DNA from: Rhodobacterales bacterium
GTDB lineage: Bacteria; Pseudomonadota; Alphaproteobacteria; Rhodobacterales; Rhodobacteraceae
NCBI GenBank assembly: GCA_025362795.1
Contig: JANYFE010000077.1
Coordinates: forward strand, 1 to 64,000
DNA length: 64,000 nt
Direction: 5' to 3'
Within the stretch, counting starts at the first letter, position 1. Each line of letters opens with the position of its first letter. The notes under the pieces are model-generated. The model ran no database searches, was not told where the DNA came from, and saw only the letters and a program-made list of their open reading frames with translations. Positions 43,332 to 52,785 of this stretch are shown here, piece by piece. The position numbers were made by a program, and so were the translations under genes.

Positions 43332-44059
43332 CAGCGGCTCCATCCGGCGTCGTGCATCAGTTTTGCGGAAGCCGTCTCGATGCGGGTTTCGATGTCGCGC
43401 ATGAACTCTGGCACCGGCTTGCCGGGGGCTATGGGGGTCAGGAATTCAACCACGGCAAGGCCGGGGTAGCGGATCAGGCTGTGTTTGGGCCAGAACACAC
43501 CGACATTGGTGGCGGCGAGCACGCAGGTCTGGCCCAGTTGGTCATACAGCAGGCCGGTGCCGACTTTGTAAGGTTTGTCCTCGCCCGGGGGCACACGGGT
43601 GCCTTGCGGGTAGATCACCAGCTGGCCGGGCTGGGCCGCGCCCTTTTGCACATCGGCTTTCATCTTGGTAACAGCCGCGCCGCGTTTGCCGCGATCGACC
43701 GGGATGCAGCCTATGCGCAGGGCGTATTGGCCCAGAAACGGTGCCCAGATCAGTTCGCGTTTCATGATGAATTTTGGACGCGGCAAGACCGAGCACAGCA
43801 GGATGATGTCGAAGAAACTTTGGTGTTTGGCGGCGATGATCACCTCGGTCTGCGGCACCTGGCCGCGGATTTCAGAGCGCAGGCCGACCAGCAGGGCTGC
43901 GGATTTGCGGACCCACCAGCAGTAGAAATGCACGCCGGTGAACGCCATGTCGCGGCTGACAATGGCGGGAATGGCAAAGACGATCGCAGCCAACGCCATC
44001 ACCAGATACATCTGGACGATGAAGGCAACGGACAGCAGCCAGCGTAAGGCAGTGGGCAT
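43331..44059 (-). CDS. plsC: 1-acyl-sn-glycerol-3-phosphate acyltransferase
   Basis: A 242-residue LPLAT-family membrane enzyme that makes phosphatidic acid. The N-terminal hydrophobic helix (SVAFIVQMYLVMALAAIVFA) is followed by the catalytic HQSFFD (HX4D) box, FIMKRELIWAPFLG and YPQGTR, a variant of the usual EGTR motif. Start at 44059 overlaps the ftsX stop (TGATG). Other LPLAT acyltransferases are possible, but the motifs fit PlsC best. Confidence 0.88.
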   Translation of the reverse strand: MPTALRWLLSVAFIVQMYLVMALAAIVFAIPAIVSRDMAFTGVHFYCWWVRKSAALLVGLRSEIRGQVPQTEVIIAAKHQSFFDIILLCSVLPRPKFIMKRELIWAPFLGQYALRIGCIPVDRGKRGAAVTKMKADVQKGAAQPGQLVIYPQGTRVPPGEDKPYKVGTGLLYDQLGQTCVLAATNVGVFWPKHSLIRYPGLAVVEFLTPIAPGKPVPEFMRDIETRIETASAKLMHDAGWSR

Positions 44060-44967
44060 CAGGTCAACCTCCGAAGGGTGCGGAAGGCGGCGGTGCGGGT
44101 GGCGGCAAAGGCGACAAACGCTGCCAGCACGGGCAAGGCCAATGGCAGCAGCCATCCGAAACCGGTGAAACCGAGGCCGGTGAGGAAACCGCCCGCCACG
44201 TCTTGCGCGGGCAGCAGGGCGACGCCGATGGTGCCAAGGATGGCCCCGATAAGCGAGCCTGTCACGGCGCGCAGGGTGAAGCGGCGGACGAACGCCCGGG
44301 CGATATAGCTGTCGCGCGCCCCGACGAGGCGTAGCACCTTGATGACCTGCGCATTGGCCGACAGGGCGGCATTGGCGGCAAGCGTAATCATCGCGGCCAT
44401 CGCGGCCCCGATCAGCGCGATGGACAGATAGCCCAGTAGGCGCAGGCGTTGGGCCGCTTCGGCCATCGGGCGGCGCCAGCGGGTGTGATCATCCAGCACG
44501 GCGCCGGGTGCTTCGGCGGACAGGCGTTGTTTCAGGCCTTCGGCGTCATAGCCGTCGAGGCCCTCGGTAACCTCGATCAGTTGCGGCAGCGGCAGATCAT
44601 CCAGCGGCAGATCGGGACCAAACCATGGCTCCAACAGTTTGCGTTGTTCCTCTGGCGTCTCAGCCCGGGCGGCGGCTATGCCGGGGGTGGTTTTCAGAAC
44701 CTCCAGCACGGCCTTGGTCTGCAAGGGCAGCTGGTCGGCGGGGGCAGAGATGCGGATGGTGGCGGTGTGGTCCAGCGCCTCGGCCCAGCGGGTGGCAAGG
44801 CGACCGGAGGCGAGCGACAGGGCCAGCGCAAAGACGGCCAGAAAGGTCATCGCCCCGGCGGTGAACGAGGTCAGCCAGGCGGAAGCGCCGGACGGCGGCA
44901 CCACGCGGTCGGCTTGGCGGTCGGAGGTCATGGCCATCAGGGGCAGGCCTTGCTGGATTGCGGCCAA
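44059..44967 (-). CDS. ftsX: Cell division protein FtsX
   Basis: The ABC-transporter-like permease partner of FtsE, which controls peptidoglycan hydrolysis at the division site. The 302-residue product has an N-terminal helix (FTAGAMTFLAVFALALSLA), a periplasmic loop (PEEQRKLLEPWFGPDLPLDD) and three C-terminal helices. Conserved cytoplasmic residues VIKVLRLVGARDSYIARAFVRRF are present. Start may be 44967, 44937 or 44931. It follows ftsE by 82 bp and couples to plsC. Confidence 0.93.
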   Translation of the reverse strand: MAAIQQGLPLMAMTSDRQADRVVPPSGASAWLTSFTAGAMTFLAVFALALSLASGRLATRWAEALDHTATIRISAPADQLPLQTKAVLEVLKTTPGIAAARAETPEEQRKLLEPWFGPDLPLDDLPLPQLIEVTEGLDGYDAEGLKQRLSAEAPGAVLDDHTRWRRPMAEAAQRLRLLGYLSIALIGAAMAAMITLAANAALSANAQVIKVLRLVGARDSYIARAFVRRFTLRAVTGSLIGAILGTIGVALLPAQDVAGGFLTGLGFTGFGWLLPLALPVLAAFVAFAATRTAAFRTLRRLT

Positions 44968-45049
44968 GCATCACTTCCTTGCAGGTGTTTTTTGTTAGTT
45001 GCGGCGAAGAACGCCCACACGGGAGTGAGAAGTGGCTGCAAAACTTCGG

Positions 45050-45721
45050 TCACAGGTCGGCCCCCGCCAATTGGATCCGGCGTTTGGAAATGCGCAACAC
45101 CCGGGCCGCCAGTTGCGACTTGGCTTGTCGGATCAGGTTCAGATCATGGGTGGCGATCAGAATGGTCTTGCCCATGCGGTTCAACTCGACCAGCAGTGTC
45201 AAGAGGCGCAGTGACAGATCCCAGTCGAGGTTGCCGGTAGGCTCATCCGCCAGGATCACATCCGGCCCCATGATGATTGCGCGGGCGAGGGCAGCACGCT
45301 GCCGTTCGCCCCCTGACAGCGAGGGTGGCAGCGCATCCGCCAGCTGGCCCAGTCCGACCCAACCCAGCAGGTCCGACAGATCGGCAGCGGGTGCTGCGCG
45401 ACCGGCCACGGTCAGAGGCAGCGCGACATTGGCGGCCAGCGGTAGGTGGTCGAGGAACTGGCAATCCTGGTGCACCACGCCGATGCGGCGGCGGGTCAAA
45501 GCGATGTCGTCGCGGCTGAGGGCGCGAACCTCGCGGTCAAACAGCGTCAGACGGCCGGCGGTCGGCATCAGTTCGCCGTAGCACAGTTTGAGGAATGTTG
45601 ATTTGCCCGACCCCGAAGGTCCGGTCAGAAAGTGGAAAGACCCCGGCGCAAGGCGCAGAGAAATTTCCGATAACAATTCGCCTCCGCCATAGGAATAGGC
45701 GGCATTTTCGAAAGCAATCAC
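45050..45721 (-). CDS. ftsE: Cell division ATP-binding protein FtsE
   Basis: A 223-residue ABC ATPase. Walker A GPSGSGKSTFL, Q-loop VHQDCQFLDHL, signature LSGGERQRAALARAI and Walker B VILADEPTGNLD with the downstream THDL are all present. The close match to FtsE and the following ftsX make the assignment firm. The first residues MIAFENAAYSYGGGE are standard. It is divergent from the zinc-ribbon gene. Confidence 0.95.
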   Translation of the reverse strand: MIAFENAAYSYGGGELLSEISLRLAPGSFHFLTGPSGSGKSTFLKLCYGELMPTAGRLTLFDREVRALSRDDIALTRRRIGVVHQDCQFLDHLPLAANVALPLTVAGRAAPAADLSDLLGWVGLGQLADALPPSLSGGERQRAALARAIIMGPDVILADEPTGNLDWDLSLRLLTLLVELNRMGKTILIATHDLNLIRQAKSQLAARVLRISKRRIQLAGADL

Positions 45722-45889
45722 CCGACCGACCCTGCCTGAATGCTGAAACCTGTGGCAGCATCGCCTATGGCGGGCGGGGATTCAATCGGCGCTGTTGGTC
45801 ATTTGGACACAAACACTTGGAGCAAGCAGGTTTCGTTGCTACAACATGGGCCAAAACCGGAAATGGTTAAACGACTGGGACGGTGCGGA

Positions 45890-46846
45890 ATGCGGTTGGT
45901 TTGTCCGAATTGCGATGCGGAATACGAAGTGGATGACAGCGCAGTTCCGCGGGCGGGACGCGATGTGCAATGTTCGAATTGTGGCCATGCGTGGTTTCAG
46001 GCCCACCCCGAGGTCGAGGCAGAGCAGGAGGCAGAAGAGGCGTTGTATGAACCGCCGGTCGCTGCCGCAGCGCCAGCCCCACCGCCGACCCAAGTGTCAG
46101 ACATAGCCGTTGACCTGCCGCCCCTGACCGAACCGGCGCATGAAGTCGCTGCGTTCGACGCAGCGGAGCAGGAATTTGAAGACGAGCCAGCACCCGTTCT
46201 GAGCCCGGAGCAGGCCGTGGCGGCGACCCTGTCAGCCTCGGCCGCGGCAAGTGTACCGGTGCCGACCCTGCCGTCGCGGGCGCTGGACGAAAGTGTTCTG
46301 GCCGTTCTGCGCGAAGAGGCGGCTCGCGAAACGGCGGCCCGCAAATCGGATGCGCCGCCGCCAGGCCTTGAGACGCAGACGGAAATGGGTCTGGACGCGG
46401 AAACCGGGACCCCGCCGGCGGGCGGGCTGGCAGCGGCTGCGGTGCGGCGCATAGCCCGGCTGAAAGGCGGTACCGATCCAGAACCGCCGCCGGTGCCGAA
46501 GTCCCGGCGCGAAATGCTACCCGCGATCGAAGAGATCAACTCGACCCTGCGTGCCACCAGTGACCGGCATTCGGACGAGGATAATGCGATTTACGACACG
46601 ATGCCGGACCTGAACACCAAGCGGCGTTCAGGATTTGGTCGGGGTTTTCTGACGTTGGTGGTCGTGGCGGTGCTTGTCGTGGCGCTGTATCTGGCGGCCC
46701 CGATGATCGGGCAGCGGTTCCCCGCACTGGCGGCCCCAGCGCAGGCCTATGTGACCAGCGTGGATGCGGTGCGGGTATGGGTGGATACCGAGATCAAGGC
46801 GTTGATCGCCACGCTGCGCGGCTATGACGGCGGGCAGGCGGGCTGA
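45890..46846 (+). CDS. MJ0042-type zinc-ribbon membrane protein
   Basis: A 318-residue protein. The N-terminus is a zinc ribbon (LVCPNCDAEYEV, QCSNCGHAWFQ; two CxxC knuckles), followed by about 200 residues of Pro/Ala/Glu-rich low-complexity sequence. A transmembrane helix (GFLTLVVVAVLVVALYLAAP) near residue 245 precedes a short periplasmic tail. The start at 45890 is set by the ribbon, which must begin near residue 1. The gene lies beside ftsEX in a divergent arrangement, as in other Rhodobacterales as far as I recall. Function unknown. Confidence 0.82.
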   Translation: MRLVCPNCDAEYEVDDSAVPRAGRDVQCSNCGHAWFQAHPEVEAEQEAEEALYEPPVAAAAPAPPPTQVSDIAVDLPPLTEPAHEVAAFDAAEQEFEDEPAPVLSPEQAVAATLSASAAASVPVPTLPSRALDESVLAVLREEAARETAARKSDAPPPGLETQTEMGLDAETGTPPAGGLAAAAVRRIARLKGGTDPEPPPVPKSRREMLPAIEEINSTLRATSDRHSDEDNAIYDTMPDLNTKRRSGFGRGFLTLVVVAVLVVALYLAAPMIGQRFPALAAPAQAYVTSVDAVRVWVDTEIKALIATLRGYDGGQAG

Positions 46847-46935
46847 TTTGACAACGTGCCATGCCGCGCATCTCGACCTTGCGGATGCTGACCGTCATGG
46901 AAGGATGAACAGCGGTTTAGGCCACGCCAGGCTTG

Positions 46936-46951
46936 TAAGCCGCGCGGCTTA
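46936..46951. terminator. 16-bp perfect palindrome at the end of the TIGR02302 gene
   Basis: TAAGCCGCGCGGCTTA is an exact palindrome that includes the TAA stop of the large minus-strand gene. It lies between two converging genes, so a bidirectional hairpin terminator is possible, although no T run follows. Confidence 0.35.
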
Positions 46952-49435
46952 GAACAGGTCTAGCAGCCGTTTAAGATAACTGCGTTCGGTTTCAGGTCGG
47001 GACTGTTCGCTGGCGCGTCTGCGAATCTCGTCCAGCAGGTTTTGCGCGCGGCGATAGACGTCATCGCCCTGCAGCATGCCCTTGTCGGTGCCGATCTGGG
47101 CGGATTGGCCGTTTTCGCGGCCCAGCGGGTCACGCTGGCCACCCGGGCCGTCTTTGGTGGCGGCCTGGCCCTGATTGGTGCCCTGATCTTGCTGATTTTG
47201 CGCTAGAGCGTCGCCAAAACTCTTGATCCCGTTGCGCAGGGCGTCCAGCGCCTCTGCCTGATTGTCCAGCGCCCCCGGCAGATCGCCCTCGCGCAGGGCT
47301 TTTTCGGCGTCGCCCATCGCGCGGCCCGCACGGTCCAGTTGCTTGCGACCCGCGTCGCCCCTGGGATCCCCGGCACCGGGCAGCTGACCGCCTTTTTTCA
47401 TCTGGTCCAGCTTGTCACGCAGCGCCTTTTGCCGATCGGCAAGGCTTTTGCCGTCCGACCCCGGTTGGCTGCCATCGGGCTGGGTGCGATCGGTTTGACT
47501 GCCGTCGGGCTGGCCCTGTTGCAGGTCGTGGAAGCTGTCATCCGACAGGCCCTGCTGGTCGCGCAACGTCTGGCCCAGATCTTTCATCGCCTGCTGACCC
47601 GGACTTTGGCCCGATCCCTGACCCTCTCCCTGCGTCACCTTCATGTTGTCCATGAACTCACGCAGCTTCTGCATCAGTTCCTGCGCCTCGGCTGTTTTGC
47701 CTTCCTTCATCAACTGGTCCAGCTTGTCGAGCATCTGATTCAGCTGGTCTTGCGACATTTTCATGCCCGGTTGGTTCTGCGAGGTCTGGCCATTGGGCTG
47801 GTCCTTGTTCTGCTGGGCCTGCTGGCGCATGTAATCATCCAGCGCCGCGCGCATTTCCTTCATCAGATCGTCAATCTCGGCGGGCGAGGCACCGTTCTTG
47901 ATCGCCTCATCGAGCCGGTCCTGCGCCCGTTTCAGGCGTTCCAGCGCCGAGGCGAGGTCTCCGTCTTCGACCATCAGGGAAATCTGCCACAGCTCTTCGG
48001 TCAGCTCGTCACGGGTCTTGCTGTCCAGAGTGGCGGCGTTGGCGTCCAGACTGTGGATCAAAACGCGCAGGCGCAGATAGGCTTTTTCGTTGCGGATGAA
48101 ACCTTCGGGTTTGTTGGTGATGGCTTTCAGCACCTGCGTGACGCGGACGGCATTGCCGCGGTTCCACAGCAGGTCGCGGCGCATTTCGATCAGGGCGGCG
48201 GCAAGCGGGTCGAAAAACCGCCTGCCAGGAAGGATGACCCGCAGCGGTTTAGATTGACCGGACTGGCCCGCGGCGTCGGTGGCGGTGAAGGTCATCGTGA
48301 CGGGTAGGTTCGACAATACGTCTTTCGACAGGTCATCCACCAGCACCTGATCGACCCTGGTGCGGTCGCGCTTCATCGGCAGTGGCAAGTCGAGCGTCAC
48401 CGGCTTTTGCGGTTCGGGATCGGCGGTCAGGCCGTAGCGGCGGTCGATCTTGCTGGGGTCCAACGCGATGGTGACTTCGCCCTTGGTCACGCCATAGTCG
48501 TCGGTGGCGGTGAAGGGTTGTTTGAAGCGGCCATCCGCGTCGCGGTCCATGACACCGGTTGGCGTGATGGTCGGCGGGGCGTCGGGCAGGATTGTGACCT
48601 GCCATTCGCGGCCACCTGCGCCGTCGATGGCAAGGCGACCCGATCGGGTGACGGTGAAATCCTGATTGGGCTGCGAGGCCGGTGGCACATCAGTGCGACC
48701 TGACACGGTTTCGGCCAGGATCAACGACCCGGCCGCACCGTAGAACCGCAGCTGGATGCGGGTGCCCACCGGTAGCGACAGGTTGGCAACGTTCTGGTCG
48801 GTCAGATAGAGCGTCGGCCTGCCGGTATAAGCGGGCGGTTGTGCCCAACCCTCCCACGACGGACCGGCAGCGGCCTGACTGGCGCCGCCCGGGGCCAGAT
48901 CGGTCAGCGATGCAACGCGCCACAGCGACCCGAACATCAGCGCCAATATCAGCACGGTCAGCGCCATGTAGCGCAGGGCATAGGGGTCGCGGCTGGAAAG
49001 TTTCAGATTGGGTTCAACCGGTTTGGCAGCGGCCGCGCGGCTGGCCATGCGGTCGCGGTGGGTGGCCCACACCTGTTGCGAGGCGGCATCATCGCTGCCG
49101 ACGGCGAGGCTGTCGCGCAACGCGGCAATCGGGCGGCCCGGCAGGTTGGCGTCCAGCCGGGCAAGTGCGTCATCGCGGGTCGGGCGGCGAAAGCTGCGCC
49201 AGCCGTGGAGCACCGCCCACAGGATAGCCAGCAATGTGGCAACGATGGCGAACCATGCTGCCTCCAGCGGCAGGACATCTTGCAGTCCAAAGGACATCGC
49301 GCCGAGGGCCGCGATCACAAGCGTCCACAGAGGCCACAAGGCACGGGTCAGCCGTTCCGCCCAGAGGCCCAGATGGGTCAGGCGAAGCGGTAATTCGATC
49401 TGTCTGAGGGCCTGTTCGGGCGTGTTAGGGTCCAT
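46949..49435 (-). CDS. TIGR02302/DUF4175-family large membrane protein
   Basis: An 828-residue protein with N-terminal membrane helices (ALWPLWTLVIAALGAMSF, AAWFAIVATLLAILWAVLH, and a third near 155-175), then a roughly 300-residue beta-rich region. The long C-terminal half is extremely rich in Gln, Asp and Lys, with predicted coiled coils (QDQLNQMLDKLDQLMKEG, EAQELMQKLREFMDN). This layout is that of the TIGR02302 family of alphaproteobacteria. An envelope-related role is possible but unproven. It is followed upstream by lysA on the same strand. Confidence 0.88.
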   Translation of the reverse strand: MDPNTPEQALRQIELPLRLTHLGLWAERLTRALWPLWTLVIAALGAMSFGLQDVLPLEAAWFAIVATLLAILWAVLHGWRSFRRPTRDDALARLDANLPGRPIAALRDSLAVGSDDAASQQVWATHRDRMASRAAAAKPVEPNLKLSSRDPYALRYMALTVLILALMFGSLWRVASLTDLAPGGASQAAAGPSWEGWAQPPAYTGRPTLYLTDQNVANLSLPVGTRIQLRFYGAAGSLILAETVSGRTDVPPASQPNQDFTVTRSGRLAIDGAGGREWQVTILPDAPPTITPTGVMDRDADGRFKQPFTATDDYGVTKGEVTIALDPSKIDRRYGLTADPEPQKPVTLDLPLPMKRDRTRVDQVLVDDLSKDVLSNLPVTMTFTATDAAGQSGQSKPLRVILPGRRFFDPLAAALIEMRRDLLWNRGNAVRVTQVLKAITNKPEGFIRNEKAYLRLRVLIHSLDANAATLDSKTRDELTEELWQISLMVEDGDLASALERLKRAQDRLDEAIKNGASPAEIDDLMKEMRAALDDYMRQQAQQNKDQPNGQTSQNQPGMKMSQDQLNQMLDKLDQLMKEGKTAEAQELMQKLREFMDNMKVTQGEGQGSGQSPGQQAMKDLGQTLRDQQGLSDDSFHDLQQGQPDGSQTDRTQPDGSQPGSDGKSLADRQKALRDKLDQMKKGGQLPGAGDPRGDAGRKQLDRAGRAMGDAEKALREGDLPGALDNQAEALDALRNGIKSFGDALAQNQQDQGTNQGQAATKDGPGGQRDPLGRENGQSAQIGTDKGMLQGDDVYRRAQNLLDEIRRRASEQSRPETERSYLKRLLDLF

Positions 49436-49460
49436 CGTCTCCGCTTGATCGCCAATTGGA

Positions 49461-50726
49461 TCATAGCCATTCGGGTATGCTATCGCGCTTCAAGATTTCG
49501 TCAACCGAGGGTCGTGCGCGGATGACGGCGAAGTGATCCTGCGACACCAGCACCTCGGGCACCAGTGGTCTTGTGTTGTATTCCGATGCCATCACGGCAC
49601 CGTAGGCCCCGGCTGAGCGGAATGCCACCAGATCACCCTCGGCCAGCGGCGGAAGATGGCGCGCCTTGGCAAAGGTATCGCCGGTTTCGCACACAGGGCC
49701 GACGACGTCGTAGGGTTGGGTTTCGACACCTGGTGCGGGTCCGATGACCGGGACGATGTCGTGCCAGGCGTCATACATCGAGGGGCGGACGAGGTCGTTC
49801 ATCGCGGCGTCCAGGATCAGGAAATCGCGGCCTTCTCCGTTCTTGGTGTAGATGACGCGCGAGACGAGGATGCCGGAATTGCCGGAAATCAGGCGGCCGG
49901 GTTCGATTTCAATCTCGCAGCCTAGATGACCCAGGGTGCGTTTGATCATGGCTCCATAGTCAATCGGCAAGGGTGGCGCGTCGTTGGACCGGGTGTAGGG
50001 GATGCCCAAGCCGCCGCCGAGGTCGAGGCGGGTGATGGTATGGCCTTGCGCCCGCAGCGTCATGGTCAGTTCGGCGACTTTTTGGAACGCCTGTTCGAAG
50101 GGTTCGAGGTCGGTCAGTTGGCTGCCAATGTGGACGTCGATACCAACAACCTGAATGCCGGGCAATTTTGCGGCCTCGGCATAGACCTGCGGGGCGCGGG
50201 CGATGGGAATGCCGAACTTGTTCTCGGATTTGCCGGTAGCAATTTTGGCATGTGTTCTGGCGTCGACATCGGGATTGACGCGGATGGCAATGGGGGCGGT
50301 TTTGCCCAAAGAGGTGGCAACCTCGGACAGGGCGCGAAGTTCGGGTTCGCTTTCGACATTGAACTGGCGGATACCGCCATGCAGAGCGATGCGCATCTCG
50401 TCGCGGGTCTTGCCGACACCGGAAAATACGATGCGCTCGCCCGGAACGCCCGCAGCCTTGGCGCGCATGTATTCGCCAATGGAAACCACATCCATACCCG
50501 CACCGAGGTCACCCAGCAGTTTCAGGACGGCGATGTTGGACAGGCTTTTGATGGCAAAGCAGACAAGATGCGGCAAAGGGCTGAGCGCTTCGGAAAACAG
50601 GTTGTAATGTCGGGTCAGCGTGGCGGCGGAATAGCAATAGAACGGGGTGCCAACCGAAATCGCGATGTCGGTCAGGGCAACATCTTCGGCATGCAGGCTG
50701 CCGCCGCGGTACAGGAAATGGTCCAT
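49461..50726 (-). CDS. lysA: Diaminopimelate decarboxylase
   Basis: A 421-residue PLP enzyme that makes L-lysine from meso-diaminopimelate. The PLP lysine lies in CFAIKSLSNIAVLKLL, and the HIGSQ, GGGLGIPY and PVCETGDTF motifs are present. Note that the usual AVKAN around the lysine is AIKSL here. Upstream are two tiny lipoprotein genes and argH on the same strand, an order common in this group. The TIGR02302 gene follows 25 bp downstream. Confidence 0.96.
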   Translation of the reverse strand: MDHFLYRGGSLHAEDVALTDIAISVGTPFYCYSAATLTRHYNLFSEALSPLPHLVCFAIKSLSNIAVLKLLGDLGAGMDVVSIGEYMRAKAAGVPGERIVFSGVGKTRDEMRIALHGGIRQFNVESEPELRALSEVATSLGKTAPIAIRVNPDVDARTHAKIATGKSENKFGIPIARAPQVYAEAAKLPGIQVVGIDVHIGSQLTDLEPFEQAFQKVAELTMTLRAQGHTITRLDLGGGLGIPYTRSNDAPPLPIDYGAMIKRTLGHLGCEIEIEPGRLISGNSGILVSRVIYTKNGEGRDFLILDAAMNDLVRPSMYDAWHDIVPVIGPAPGVETQPYDVVGPVCETGDTFAKARHLPPLAEGDLVAFRSAGAYGAVMASEYNTRPLVPEVLVSQDHFAVIRARPSVDEILKRDSIPEWL

Positions 50727-50796
50727 GCGCTATGCCCCCGGCCTTACTGGACCAAGGGTATAGCAGACCGGTGATAGGCTGCAACCGCTGGCGGCG

Positions 50797-50949
50797 TCAG
50801 GGGGTTGTCTGCATCACGACGCCGGCCCGCGCCTCGCCCGACAGAGTAATGCCGTTGGCCTGGGCCTGCGGGGCGCTGTCGGCTCCACAGGCGGCGAGGG
50901 CAAGGAAGGCTGCGAAGGCAAGGAAGGCTGCGAGGGCAGGGCGGGTCAT
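50797..50949 (-). CDS. Tiny lipoprotein upstream of lysA
   Basis: A 50-residue protein: MTRPALAAF, hydrophobic stretch, lipobox LALAAC at Cys21, then a short polar mature part (GADSAPQAQANGITLSG). It occupies the position of the small lipoprotein found before lysA/dapF in many proteobacteria (LptM/LppL type). It lacks the usual CGxKGPL motif after the cysteine, so orthology is unproven. Starts 7 bp after the stop of the next small ORF. Confidence 0.65.
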   Translation of the reverse strand: MTRPALAAFLAFAAFLALAACGADSAPQAQANGITLSGEARAGVVMQTTP

Positions 50950-50956
50950 AGAAACC

Positions 50957-51103
50957 TCAAGGGCTGATGGTGAAGTGGGCGCGGCCATAGCGGCCTGAAA
51001 CCGACGGCGCGATGCTGACGCCGTCCGGGCTCAGATTGAGCGCCGCTCCGTAATGGGTGTCGGTGCAGGCGGTCAGCAGGATCAGGACAAAGACGCGGGT
51101 CAT
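50957..51103 (-). CDS. Second tiny lipoprotein, downstream of argH
   Basis: A 48-residue protein with a short signal (MTRVFVLILLTAC) and a lipobox Cys at residue 13, then a mature part TDTHYGAALNLSPDGVSIAP ending in FTISP. It is not recognised beyond being a probable lipoprotein. It shares direction with argH and the next lipoprotein and lies 238 bp after argH. Confidence 0.55.
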   Translation of the reverse strand: MTRVFVLILLTACTDTHYGAALNLSPDGVSIAPSVSGRYGRAHFTISP

Positions 51104-51341
51104 GGCCGGCACCCTAGCGGAAGTTGTGCGGCGGGTGAATCCGTATTCACCGCGGCGGAAGATTGCCGCCGACGGCGTGACGTCCGCAGTCTTTCTGCGA
51201 AGCATTGCAGCGTTTGGGGGTTGGTTTGAGTTTGTCAGGTTGCCCTGCTGCTTCGAAGCCGTGGAGTGTCCGCGCCAGCGTGGTGAATTGGGGGCAGAAT
51301 GTTGGGCAAGATTTGCGTAAATTTGATCGCATTCGGGTCTG

Positions 51342-52763
51342 TCAAACAGCTTCCGCCTTTAGCAGTACCTGCCAGCGGGCGATCTGGGCACGAACCTGAT
51401 CCGGGGCGGTCCCGCCATATGACGTGCGGGAGCGAATAGAGTTTTGCACGCCAAGGACGGAATAGACCTCTTGCGTGATGCCGGGGTGGGCGGTGGTCAT
51501 ATCAGTGATCGACAGGTCGGGCAGGTCGCAGCCTTTGCTCTCGGCCAGGGCGACCAGGGTGCCGGTGACGTGATGTGCCTCGCGGAACGGCAGGTTCAGG
51601 GCGCGGACCAGCCAGTCGGCCAGGTCGGTGGCAGTGGAAAAGCCAGAGGCGGCGGCAGCGGCGAGGATGTCGCGGTTGGCGCTCATGTCACCAACCATGC
51701 CGGTCATCGCGGCGAGCGACAGCATCAGCGTGTCTGCGGCGTCAAACACCTGTTCTTTGTCCTCTTGCATGTCCTTAGAATAGGTCAGCGCGAGGCCCTT
51801 CATGATGGTGAAAAGCGCGACGGTGGCCCCCAGGATGCGGCCCAGTTTGGCACGCAGAAGTTCGGCGGCGTCGGGGTTTTTCTTTTGCGGCATGATGCTG
51901 CTGCCAGTGGTCCATTTGTCCGACAGTTTAACAAAACGGAACTGGGCGGATGACCAGATCACCAATTCCTCGGCAAAGCGGGACAGGTGCATGGCACAGA
52001 TGCTGGCTGCCGACAGAAACTCCAGCGCGAAGTCCCGGTCGGACACACTGTCCAGCGAATTGGCAGTGGGGCGGTCGAAACCGAGGGTTTTGGCAGTCAT
52101 GTCGCGGTCGATCGGGAAAGACGTACCCGCGAGTGCGGCGGCCCCCAGCGGGCTTTCGTTCATCCGGGCGCGTGCATCGGCAAAGCGCGACTGGTCGCGG
52201 CCCAGCATTTCGACATAGGCCAGCATGTGATGGCCCCAGGTCACCGGTTGGGCGGTTTGCAGATGGGTGAAGCCGGGCATGACCCAATCGGCGCCCTGCT
52301 CCGCTTGTGACAGGAAGGCCGTCATCAAAGCAGTCAGACCCAGTTGCGCCGCGTCGCATTGGTCGCGGACCCAGAGGCGGAAGTCGGTGGCAACCTGATC
52401 ATTGCGGGAGCGTGCCGTGTGCAGGCGGCCTGCCGGGGCACCAATCAGGTCTTTCAGGCGGCTTTCCACGTTCATGTGGATGTCTTCCAGATCGGTGCGG
52501 AACTGGAACTGGCCGCTCTCGATTTCTGACAAGACCGTGAGCAGGCCTTCCCCGATGGCCGCCGCATCGCTATCGGTCACGATACCCGTGGCGGCCAGCA
52601 TGGCGGCATGGGCGCGGCTGCCTGCGATATCCTGCGCATAAAGCCGCTGGTCAAAACCGATGGAGGCATTGATGGCTGTCATGATCGCATCCGGACCGCT
52701 GGCAAAGCGGCCGCCCCACATGGCGTTGGCATTCGGGCTGGTCGGGGTCTTGGGCGGGGTCAT
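51342..52763 (-). CDS. argH: Argininosuccinate lyase
   Basis: A 473-residue ArgH that splits argininosuccinate into arginine and fumarate. The superfamily signature [12 protein letters not shown] is complete, with further runs [30 protein letters not shown] and [15 protein letters not shown]. Start at 52763 gives a short Pro/Thr-rich leader before the conserved WGGRF. It is divergent from the TlpA-like gene with only 22 bp between starts, so the promoters must overlap. Confidence 0.97.
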   Translation of the reverse strand: MTPPKTPTSPNANAMWGGRFASGPDAIMTAINASIGFDQRLYAQDIAGSRAHAAMLAATGIVTDSDAAAIGEGLLTVLSEIESGQFQFRTDLEDIHMNVESRLKDLIGAPAGRLHTARSRNDQVATDFRLWVRDQCDAAQLGLTALMTAFLSQAEQGADWVMPGFTHLQTAQPVTWGHHMLAYVEMLGRDQSRFADARARMNESPLGAAALAGTSFPIDRDMTAKTLGFDRPTANSLDSVSDRDFALEFLSAASICAMHLSRFAEELVIWSSAQFRFVKLSDKWTTGSSIMPQKKNPDAAELLRAKLGRILGATVALFTIMKGLALTYSKDMQEDKEQVFDAADTLMLSLAAMTGMVGDMSANRDILAAAAASGFSTATDLADWLVRALNLPFREAHHVTGTLVALAESKGCDLPDLSITDMTTAHPGITQEVYSVLGVQNSIRSRTSYGGTAPDQVRAQIARWQVLLKAEAV

Positions 52764-52785
52764 GGGCGCGGCCTTTGAAGGTGCG

